Below are positions 29,201 to 38,476 of a stretch of 64,000 bases of DNA, one piece after another. The DNA lies in contig JAGFBZ010000817.1 of the NCBI GenBank assembly GCA_018398805.1, forward strand, positions 2,269,001 to 2,333,000. The letters run 5' to 3'. Positions within the stretch are counted from its first letter, which is position 1. Each line of letters begins with the position of its first letter. The notes under the pieces are model-generated. The model did not search any database and had not been told where the DNA came from. It saw only the letters and a list, made by a program, of their open reading frames with translations. A program made the position numbers and the translations under genes. Origin of the DNA: Hirundichthys speculiger (lineage: Eukaryota; Chordata; Actinopteri; Beloniformes; Exocoetidae).

Positions 29201-32200
29201 TTGCTATCCATTAGTGATTTCAAATCACTGATTGTAGTATTGAGGAAAAAACTAATTAGACTAACCAGATTTTCTGAGTCCCATGTGAACAGTGTTGCAT
29301 AAATTTTGAGGAACTCCATTAGAACTGTTATACAGGGTTGAATGATTTGTGTAGATACACTATATTGCCTAAGAGTATTTTCTCACCCATCCAAATTACA
29401 GGAATCAGGTGTTCCAATCACTTCCATGGCCACAGGGTGTATAAAATTAAGCACCTAGACATGCAGACTGTTTCTACAATCATTTGTGAAAGAATGGGTC
29501 GCTCTCAGGAGCTCAGTGAATTCCAGCATGGAACTGTGATAGGATGCCACCTGTGCAACAAATCCAGTCGTGAAATGTCCTTGCTCCTAAATATTCCACA
29601 GTCAGCTGTAATATAAGGGAATGGAGTGTTTGGGAATGACAGCAACTCAGCCATGAAGTGGTAGGACACCTAAACTGATGGAGCGGAGTCAGAGGATGCT
29701 GAAGAGCAAAGTGCGAAGAGGTCATCAACTTTCTGCAGAGTCAATCACTACAGACCTCCAAACTTCATGTGGCCTTCAGATTAACTCAACAACAGAGCAG
29801 AGAGCTTCATGAATGGGTTTCCATGGTGGAAGGAGCTGCATCCAAGCCATACATCACCAAGTGCAATGCAAAGCGTTGGATGCAGTGGCATAAAGCACAC
29901 ACCACTGGACTCTAGAGCAGTGGAGGAACGTTCTCTGGAGTGATGAATCACGCTTTGATTTGATGGAAGAGTCTGGGTTTGGTGGTTGCCAGGAGAACCG
30001 TACTTGTCTGTCTGCATTGTGCCAAGTGTAAAGTTTGGTGGAGGGGGGATAATGGTGTGGGGTTGTTTTTCAGGAGCTGGGCTTGGCCCCTTAGTTCCAG
30101 TGAAAGGAACTCTCAATGCTTCAGCAGACCAAGACATTTTGGACAATTCCATACTCCCAACTTTGTGGGAACAGTTTGGAGCTGGTCCCTTCCTCTTCCA
30201 ACATGACTGTGCACCAGTGCACAAAGTAAGGTCCATAAAGACATGGATGGGAGAGTCTGGTGTGGATGAACTTGACTGGCCTGCACAGAGTCCTGACCTC
30301 AACCCGATAGAAGAACATTGAGATGAATTAGAGCAGAGACTGAGAGCCAGACCTTCTGGTCCAACATCAGTGTTTGACCTCACAAATGTTCTTCTGGAAG
30401 AATGGTCAAAATCCCCATAAACACTCCTAAACCTTGTGGACAGCTTTCCAGAAGAGTGAGTCATATTAATTAGGAATGGGAAGTCACTAAAGCTCATATG
30501 TGAGTGCACACCCCACTTTTAAGTTTTTTATTTTTTTTAAATCCAATAAATTTTGTTTCACTTAATGATTGTGTCCCACTTGTTGTTGACTCTTGATTAA
30601 AAACTGAAATTTTATATCTTCATCTTTGAAGCCTGAAATGTGGCAAAAAGTTGAAAAGTTTAAGAAGGCGAAATACTTTTGCAAGGCACTGTATATCCTG
30701 ATCATCAGACCAAAAGAAATCCTACACTTTTACACCTTTGCAAACAAAGTGATCACCATATCAACAATCTGTTTATAACAAAATGCAGTTGGACTTAAAG
30801 TAAATTTGTATCATGTCAGATTTCTGCAGCTGTATTCAGACTACCTTCTTTACTAAAGTAAACACAACAGTACAAAAATGTAAAAACAACCAGTTCTATT
30901 AATTTGGAAAAAGAAAAAAGAAAAACTGGTTTGATCATTAACATTATTATATCATAACATAACTGAATTAAACTTAAGTCTCCCAATTCAAGATTCAAGC
31001 ACTGGCTCTGACATAGGTCCGAAGTATGGAACAATAATTTAATATTAAAAAACACATGAAATAGCATGCAAATGTGTCACAAAAAACAAAGCAAAATAAA
31101 AACACCAAACAGTTGTGAATTCATTAAACATTTTCCCTTAAACACACAGATATGTTGTACATAAATAAAAGATGAAACTAGATCAAGGGTGAGACGTGGT
31201 GTCTATAATTCAGCAGTGAATTTCCCTCAATAAGATCAAGTTACACGTCTGAAGGCCAAACGAACATGTAGCAAATCTGGATTAAACATCTTGTCTGTCA
31301 AACATTTAAGTGGGATAAGTATGGCATTTTGATGCGTTGGTGTATAATAACTACTCTGAGAGTGTTGCTCGCTCCAATTTGACCACAAGATGTCAGTATT
31401 GAATGTCATGTTCCTTTAAAAAAAAACTGGAAGGCCATGAAGACAAGAAGAAAAATGCCAACATCAGAAATGCAGCTCCATCTACACACTGATTTTTTTT
31501 TTTTCTTTAAGGATGTCAACAGCCAAAAATGGTTAGAAACCACCAAAATCTGTGTTGTATTATGAAAAATCTAATTTTATTTAGACTTAAAGCCTAATCT
31601 TAAAAGTAGGTAAAGCTGTCAAATCTAGTGGGGTAAAAAAAAATGAAACATTTCTCTGTGAAAAAAAATAATTTAAATCACTCAAGACTGTATTCAAGTA
31701 TAGGACTAGATTCAATTATTCAGTTTTTCTGCCATCTTTGGACTTGTGAAATAACATATGAAAGTGAATATACAAAGGGCTTTGGTGGTGGTTGAGCTTA
31801 AGTAGAAAAATAATTCATAACATTTAAGAGATGAGAAACCTGTGAAAGCAGTCATCCATAGTTTAGCTGGCTGTTGCTCTGAACACTGGTAAAGCTAAAC
31901 TGCTCTACTCAAACTACACAAGCCAACATGGAGCACTTGCTCCCCTCAGGGCTGAGATCCGTCCCTGCACAGCTGATCCACTCTGATGGAAGGCTTTACA
32001 CTGGCAAGACACCCAGACACAGCGAACGTCCACGATCTTAACATGGCATTTCTGTGCATGTTTCAATCTGACAGACTGTCTGTGTGGCAGAGCCGTCTAA
32101 AAGCAGGACCTGATTTTGTCAGTCCAGATCATGCAACAATGCTGGTATGTCTTCTGTTCAAATGAACGGTAGGTCCTGGGTGCGTAGCGTATCCACACTA

Positions 32201-35200
32201 ACAAACAGATAAACAACTGTAAAGGACCAACTGTCCGATCCACCAAACGGTGACCAGACAAACCACAAGAGAAAGAGAGTTGAGATGACACTGAAATGTT
32301 TTTCCAAGCACTGGTATGAGTGTATGTGAGAAGACTGGCATTCAGACTGAGTACACACATTTAGAGCAGGAACGAAAAGCCCCAACGTGACATTAAAATC
32401 AGCAATTGAAAAAAAAGAAAAAGGGAACTGAACTCCTATTACAGAAGCTTTTTTTTTTTTCTTTTGGTCAGCATCCTTGTCCGTTTACCTCTGTGAGCAG
32501 GCCTCCACCACAGCCGACATCCAGGATTCTCAGTCCTGCGAGCGGTTTCCCAGGATGGTGAGCTCTGTGCACGTTCAACAGATTATCCCTGTAAAAGAGA
32601 AAGAGCAGGATGTCTCTTCTACAGTTTTCCAATATTCTCCAACACACAGAAAAACTTTATTGGTCACAGAATTAGCTTTGAAATGAAACAGCAAAGGCAG
32701 TTTATACGATCCTGAAGCTCCACAGTGTTTATGATGCTGCTGAACCTAAAGACATGCATATAAGGAATCAGTCTGCTTCCTTATATCTAATGTGATCCCC
32801 ACGGTGAACTGATCAACACTGCTAGATAACCTCCAATGACTCTTCCTTTTTTTTGTCCCCTTACAGGCTGTCTGAGAGTTATCTGCCTCAGGCAGGAAAC
32901 GAAGAATGGGCCGAAACACATTCACCCATTAAACTTATTCAATCCTGCAGGGTCCACCTACAGCAACCACCTCCTAACACCTTCATCCACAACTAAAAGA
33001 GGACAACCAAACCCACCTAACAGCTGTCATCCATCATTCATAACAGCACTAACTAGAAGACCACTAAGGATTAGAGATCCATCGGTTGGAATTTTCTTTA
33101 ACACCTATATCTTTATTTAGAGAAACAAGTTTTCTTCCTTAGATTTACAGTCAACTCCATACATTGATTTAATCAACAATGAACCTTAAAGGTTGTACAA
33201 AGTGAGTTTCTTTGTTATTTTCTACTCAAAGTGGAAAAACTTCCACAACAGCTTCTCAGTGGCTCTGTCATCATCATGTGCTTACCGGCGAGAAGAAAAT
33301 ATGGATTTGTGAGTATTCTAACCTTCTAAAAAAATGTATTCACTGCCACTACAACCAATAAATAAATAAAAATATGATATCAGTGATCTAGATCTAATAA
33401 AGATTTAATAATAAAGCAGGAAATTCTGAAATTCCATTTCATATTATAAATTGGACAAAAAGAAAAGTAAAATTTCTATTATTGTATCCAAAATATCTAA
33501 GAGAGCGAGTTCAGGGCATTTTACAGAATTTAACAATTGTTGTGACTTGTGAAAAACTCCAAAACTGTCTCTATATGCAACGCAAAGAGTGCAAAAGGCT
33601 TAAAGATTGTGGGTGCTTGAAACAATAGCCACATGATCCATGTGAAGAGAATTGCTACATAATTCTTAACGCTTTGATCAGCACTGACATTTCCTTCTGC
33701 TTGCTATATTACTTGTTACAGCATAATACAATTTCAGGCTCTATGTAATAATATATTCAAAATATTTTTTACATGTAAATATTAATTTTGTTCATGCCCA
33801 TTTATACCGTAAATAGTTTTTATTTTCATTTTACAATTGCAGATTCTCTTTAAATTTTAAAAAAGTAACAGGTAGCAGTTATTTTAAATTAAAGCTCTGA
33901 TTATGACTATGTAATTATACATGGGGATTTTATTTCAGGATAAAATTAGAAAGCAATCATGTTGTTGTCTCAGATGTTCAAACTGCAAAGATGAAACATC
34001 TCCAGAGTAAAAATTAAAGTCTGCAGCTCATCGAAACAGCATTTGGCTCCTCAAACATCTGTTGCTGGAGGCCTCGTTGTACTGCAAACCAAAATAATTA
34101 AGAACACACAATACAACAGCAGGATTAACTACACTACGGTGTAAAAGGCTGAGCAGCAGCAGCGGTGGTGCTGCTGCGTCTCATGGAGACGTGTCCTGAA
34201 GGCAAAGCCTGAGCGAGCAAATCAGCCACACTCAGGCCTACACTGACGCTAGAGTTGACATGCTGTCAGCTTCCACACACATCACCGTGACCACCGCCAC
34301 CGAGATCACAGAGGGGAAAGGTGAGAGCAGGATTGGGCTCATGGCATGATGGGAGCTGTCATGACTGCCGTGGAGGCTCCCCCATAACAGATCTTATTAA
34401 TCCAAACAGCCCCAGCCAGCCTCAAAACATGCAGATATGTAGTACTGGGGGGTGATGAAAATTTATAGGCTGGAAATATCCTGATATTCAAACTAATGGT
34501 GTCACTTTCAATTCCTGCTCCTTCAGTGCAGCCTTCATTGGTTTTTTTTTTCTTCCTTAAATGAAATGCCATACTGTCATATCTCTTGCTGTTTGTAAAG
34601 TGATATATGATCCCGGACTGTGAAATACCAAATCCGCTGAATTCCTTGAGAATGACTCAGAAGCGATATCCTAAAGGCCTAACGCCCACTAATGTACTGT
34701 GCAGACACCCACCGGACAAAAGGCACCCTGAGGTCATTCATGGCGTGCAGAGCTGCAAATTCTCCCTGTTCATCCCACCACTTGCTGGCCAGCAACTGGA
34801 ACCGCCCCACCTCGCTGGGGTCCACTGTGGTGTGGGATGCTGACCGAGTACTGCAGATCGAAGCACAGACGTTAAAATGTAAAGACCAGGAGCCAGTCAG
34901 CAGAGAGACTAGAGATGATGAAACAGCATGTACTGGTTCCATCACGTGACACAGCATGAACATTTCTACAAATTAAAACAGCCAGTGGGAGATTTACCAA
35001 CTCAAAGGTCAAAATAATTACTTTCTAATTTTTATTCATAAATGTAATCTTGTTATTTTTCCTCTTTTAATTCCAAACTAATTTAACATTTATGAACACT
35101 GGATAGATTTTTCTAGTCTTTGATTATCTTGACTGCACTGCACATCAACAAATCATGACATGGCTGTAATTCAGATGACAAGTGCATATTAATTAATTGA

Positions 35201-35532
35201 TATTTAATTACTAATTTATAAACCACGCTCAGTTTAAATTATTAGTGTCTAGTAAAGCACTACTGTCATAAATGTTACTTTCAACTAGGTTAACATGCTT
35301 AGACCGCCCGGCGTGAACACCGTGAACAGCGGGGTCGGGTCGGGTCAGGCTCTGCTAACTACCCGGGTCGAGGGAGCGCGGTGCTCCTCTGTAGCCGCAG
35401 TGTCCGCCGCCTACACACCGCGGTCCAGCTGAAGCCGCTCCCGCCTGAGGTCCTCGGGAACACATTGCACACCGAAGCGGGTTTCAGGTTGAATAGCCCA
35501 AACAGGAGACGGCCAAACTTGTTTGAAAACAT
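26261..35532 (-). CDS. coq3: Ubiquinone biosynthesis O-methyltransferase, mitochondrial (frame broken in exon 4)
   Basis: Six coding exons (5' to 3'): 35363-35532, 34713-34850, 32489-32588, 28852-29111, 26747-26906, 26261-26433. COQ3 methylates ring hydroxyls of ubiquinone intermediates using SAM, on the matrix side of the inner mitochondrial membrane. Exon 1 starts [20 protein letters not shown], basic and hydrophobic like a targeting presequence; an upstream in-frame ATG at 35634, just after a stop, is an alternative start. Exon 2 has [20 protein letters not shown] and LRVPFVR. Exon 3 carries SAM motif [16 protein letters not shown]. Exon 4 has [13 protein letters not shown] and [14 protein letters not shown]. 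Exon 5 has [17 protein letters not shown], exon 6 [13 protein letters not shown]. All phases close except exon 4, two bases too long. The exon 1/2 junction was chosen among alternatives and is the least certain. Confidence 0.93.
27645..27965 (+). mobile_element. tRNA-headed SINE
   Basis: The head holds a polymerase III A box, TGGCTTAGTGG (27651-27661), and a B-box-like GGTCCGAACCT (27695-27705). The conserved body contains GGAGTTTGCATGTTCTCCCC, TTTCCTCCGGGTACTCCGGC and CTGCGATGGACTGGCGACCT. I recognise this as a very common dispersed repeat of teleost genomes; I cannot assign a database name. A second 3' fragment lies at 51389-51511. Located in the COQ3 intron between exons 4 and 5. Confidence 0.75.
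28647..28681. repeat. (CA)n microsatellite
   Basis: CA dinucleotide run with a single interruption, in a COQ3 intron. Confidence 0.9.
28852..29111 (-). CDS. coq3: COQ3 exon 4 with two apparent one-base insertions
   Basis: The exon is bounded by CCCCAG at its 5' side and AAAG|GTGTGA at its 3' side. Both flanking junctions are phase 0, so its length should be a multiple of three, but it is 260. Reading from the start gives [18 protein letters not shown] through RDPDLRDR. The conserved continuation [19 protein letters not shown] is found only after skipping one base in a GGG run (near 29001-29006). [15 protein letters not shown] is found only after skipping one more in a TTTT run (near 28945-28948). 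In the unaltered frame the reading runs off family similarity after DRVV. Either sequence/assembly errors or real gene damage. Confidence 0.85.
29358..30505 (+). pseudogene. Tc1-like transposon, transposase decayed, right end lost
   Basis: The left end CACTATATTGCCTAAGAGTA follows TA (29356-29357), as in the fish Tc1-like family whose ends read TACACTATATTGCC. The transposase start is at 29494 ([20 protein letters not shown]). The later DDE part is well kept in another frame: [37 protein letters not shown] and [17 protein letters not shown], followed by a stop where HLWDEL would be expected. Several frameshifts and stops. The text stops resembling the family at about 30505, with no right inverted repeat, and a different Tc1 tail begins. 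It lies in the COQ3 intron between exons 3 and 4. Confidence 0.8.
30510..30691 (+). mobile_element. 3' tail of a second Tc1-like family
   Basis: The sequence CCTGAAATGTGGCAAAAAGT and the end GCGAAATACTTTTGCAAGGC-ACTGTA are the typical 3' terminus of a different fish Tc1-like family from the element immediately to the left. No 5' part of this second family is seen, so the two remnants form a mosaic. Confidence 0.6.
30692..32488. other. COQ3 intron 3, remainder, nothing recognised
   Basis: AT-rich intron sequence with short A/T runs; no repeat family, RNA gene or exon recognised. Confidence 0.5.
32589..34712. other. COQ3 intron 2 with a GC-rich candidate exon
   Basis: Mostly AT-rich sequence. 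The exception is about 34140-34325, which is GC-richer, holds CAG/CTG-type triplet text, and on the plus strand opens ATG at 34260 followed by 20 open codons and a GTGAGA donor at 34321 (listed separately). Confidence 0.5.
34260..34320 (+). other. Candidate plus-strand exon (unproven)
   Basis: ATG at 34260-34262 opens [20 protein letters not shown] and then meets AAAG|GTGAGAG, a strong donor-like sequence, after 61 bases. The local base composition differs from the surrounding intron. I do not recognise the peptide and found no partner exon, so this may be chance. Confidence 0.2.
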
Positions 35533-35723
35533 GTCACAACAATGCCCCGGTGGGCCCTCTTTCTCCAGTCCCGTTTTCTTCTTCGGCTGTAGATTTATTT
35601 GCAGTCGGTATCCCGGATGTTGTTCTGCTGCCATCTACTGCCGGATTTAGAGAAGTCAGGGAACGTGTAGGTTTCTCAGATTTCTCCAGTCGACAATCTC
35701 CTAACAGTCTGGTCTTTTCACTT

Positions 35724-36145
35724 ATTACCTCCGCCAAGGAGGTTATGTTTTTGCCGGCGTTTATCTGTCTGTTTGTCTGTCTGTGTACAAGATAACTCAA
35801 AAAAGTTATGTTTGGATTTTGATGAGATTTTCAGAAGTTGTCAGAAATGTGAAGAGGAAGAACTGATTTCATTTTGGCTGTGATCCGGAAGAAATCCTGG
35901 ATTCTGGATCACTTTCAAATTTTTGATAACATTAGGGCCAAATATTTTGTTTCTCAATATCTCCGTTAATTATTTCCCAAAACTCATGACATTTGACTCA
36001 GGGAATAACGGAAACCTCTATCAAATTTCAAAGGCTGATCTGATTCAGAACGCCAACTTTATCACAATCTGTAAATTGCTATATGGGAGATCTGTTGTGC
36101 TTGGTTTAGGTCTGCGCTCTCCGAGTGCTTTTCTAGTTTGTCTTC
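35724..36145. mobile_element. Dispersed CCTCCGCCAAGGAGG-type repeat
   Basis: Begins ACCTCCGCCAAGGAGGTTAT, continues GTTTATCTGTCTGTTTGTCT and GATGAGATTTTCAGAAGTTG, and ends GGTCTGCGCTCTCCGAGTGC. I recognise this as a repeat found in many animal genomes, non-coding and of uncertain class. It lies only about 90 bases upstream of the first COQ3 ATG. Confidence 0.6.
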
Positions 36146-36339
36146 TACTTTCAGAGCTTAAAAACCGCAAACACCAGCTCAATCCATGGCTGGTTTAATG
36201 TTAACATTATCTTTATAACAAATTGTTTAGCAAGAACACCTTTAATGGCAAGAGCCAATTTTACTGGCTTTTTATGTAGTGTTAGTACATTGAATTCTTA
36301 GTTCTCCAGCTAATATGGTATAATTACTATAAACATATT

Positions 36340-37260
36340 TCGTCCTACATAATACTGTATTGCCAATATATTTGTGCCTCTCCTCCCTCTGTCCTGTCTC
36401 CCTCCTCTTTTCTTTCTTTAACATGCCGGCCTTCTTAGGAAGGTCTCCCCTAATGAGCCAGGTCCTGTTCAAGTTTTCTTCCCTCTTAAAGGAGTTTTTC
36501 CTGCCCACTGTTTGGCTTAAAGGATTTTCTCAGGCCAGGGGAGTTTTTTTTTTTTTTACTTGCTACTGTTTCTTTAATTGAGATTTAATAATATTAGCTA
36601 TAGTTCATATTTGCACAGCGGTTATGCTTTGGATCTTTGAAAAGCACCTGGAGACACTTTGTATTGTAATAGATGCTATACAAATAGAGTTTAATTGAAT
36701 TTTATCTTCATGCATGGGACTAAATTGATTTCTGTTTAATAAAGCCTATAGTTTGCCTAAACAATAGTGTGTAGGGGCTAATAGTCATAGCCATAGTTGT
36801 AGGAGCTAAGATTAGAGTAGGCTCGTCTTAGCTGTGCTGCTATAGGCCTACGCTGCAGGGGGACGCCAACATGATCTGCCGAGTGGTGTCTCCACTGCTC
36901 TTCTCCTTTCCTTCACTTTCCTCCTCCTTTAGCTCGTTCCATAGTTAATTAGGAGCACCTTGTTACTGTAACTGTGCTCCATTTTACCTGTACTTAGTTG
37001 TGCTGTTTTGGCCCTTTTTTTTCTCCGTTTCTTTCTGTATGTTTGCAGGCCAGTTTCCTGAGTTGCATGCTGACTTGCAGTTCCATCCTCTGGCCATCCC
37101 AGCATTTACCTCCACCTGTGTGTGTAGATGTGTTCAGGGTGCCTGCTGGCATGGTGACCAGCGACCTAGTCCTCTGACCATCTCATCTCAGTGCTGCTAC
37201 CTGCATCTGTTTATGTAGTCATTATATTCAGTCATGTGTGTGCTCTCCTCTGTGGACAGA
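36340..37260. mobile_element. Degenerate dispersed repeat (retroelement 3'-tail-like)
   Basis: Contains the block CTTAAAGGAGTTTTTCCTGCCCACTG and the end block AAAGCACCTGGAGACACTTTG...ATACAAATAGA, both typical of the 3' part of abundant fish retroelements as I recall them. The region from 36790 to 37260 (TAGGCCTACGCTGCAGGGGGAC and pyrimidine-rich text) seems to belong to the same family. No reverse transcriptase frame. Limits are approximate. Confidence 0.45.
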
Positions 37261-38130
37261 TTCTTCTAGCACTTGACTGAGGTGCCTTCTGTTCAAACAA
37301 AGTGGTATTTCAACTCTCAGCTTGTACTTCACAGGATTCTCATCGTTCAGGCCTACATTAAACCCGATCCCCCAAGTACAATTTTTGACATGCAGTGTTG
37401 ATTTCAAGGATGTAGTGTGAGCTCTGCAGTTAAACTCCCACCAAATCTAATAATTTCTTATTAAGATGAGAAAAATAGAGCCAAAATATGTCCATAAATC
37501 AAAGTTTTCATTCAAGCCTCGAGTGACCAGTAAATAGCCCCACATTTGCCAGTTGCTTAAGGCAATGTTGGCTGCAAACTTATTTTTATCCAGAATTTTT
37601 TGAATCTTATTGTCCAGTTAACAGGACTGATCTGACTTTTTTGTGCTGAGTAAAGTCCCAGCCACTGTGCTGTAATAAAAGCTGAGTTTGTCTGTCCCAC
37701 AATAACACAATTTGCACAAATAAATGTACTAAATAGTTTTTCCAATTATAATTTCCTGTTACCTAACACTTAAAGCTACACTGTGACTTAATCATGTCTG
37801 TAGTATCTGTGTTTGGTGGCAGGCTGTTATCAAGTCACTGATCTTTCTCTTTTATGCACACTTGTACAAACTTTATTGCTTCTACAATAAAAACACTTTT
37901 CTATTCAGTGTCATTTCTAACCAGATGCATAACTGTAGGAAATTATACATTTATCCATCATAAGGTGTAAGAAATTTCTGACTATTCTAGTATAAGGGTT
38001 TGTGACTAAACTTAAATACCACTATTATAATAAGCATGTTAAAGTCAAATAAATGACAAACTCAATCGGTATTACATGATCTGGTATGTTGATAAGGTCT
38101 GTCGTTGAGATTAAACAGAAGATGAGACAA
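37261..38130. other. COQ3-PNISR spacer, nothing recognised
   Basis: AT-rich; no exon, RNA gene or known repeat identified. Confidence 0.5.
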
Positions 38131-38147
38131 AACAATGAACAAACAGT

Positions 38148-38153
38148 TTTATT
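38148..38153 (-). promoter_or_regulatory. Probable PNISR polyadenylation signal
   Basis: TTTATT on the plus strand is AATAAA on the minus strand, about 290 bases beyond the candidate distal stop codon and 800 beyond the proximal one. Confidence 0.55.
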
Positions 38154-38442
38154 AGATATTTTACAATAGTATGTGGGTTGGGTGTGGAGATCATCCTGTC
38201 ACGTTTTAAAATGATACAACTTTAGTTTTTAGTGTCCGATTAAACTTCGCATAATGAAAACTCCTACCATTCAAAATGTCTTGTTCTTCAGTCACACTTT
38301 AAAAATAAAAAACATATTTACAATAAGAGAAATGGATGAGGGGGTGTTCACCTACACAACTGCCTCTATAATGAGACAAGCCTGCTCAACTCATGGAATT
38401 TAAAATGGTAAAGCGCACAGATCCAGATGTCAACTGTGCTCC

Positions 38443-38476
38443 TCAGCGTCTGCTACGATGGGAGGGGGATGCTGAC
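38443..38476 (-). CDS. pnisr: Probable PNISR terminal coding exon
   Basis: A strong acceptor (CCACACCTCTCTTTCAG) precedes GTCAGCATCCCCCTCCCATC. Joined to the donor at 38950, the codon AG|G restores Arg and the frame continues SASPSHRSRR and then TGA (38443-38445). The extension is itself SR-like, which would be unlikely by chance. If used, it replaces the TAG at 38947. Confidence 0.55.

Noticed and set aside
29781..30509. 242-codon minus-strand open frame
   Set aside because: Antisense to the Tc1 transposase remnant at 29358-30505; the sense strand carries the recognisable DDE blocks.
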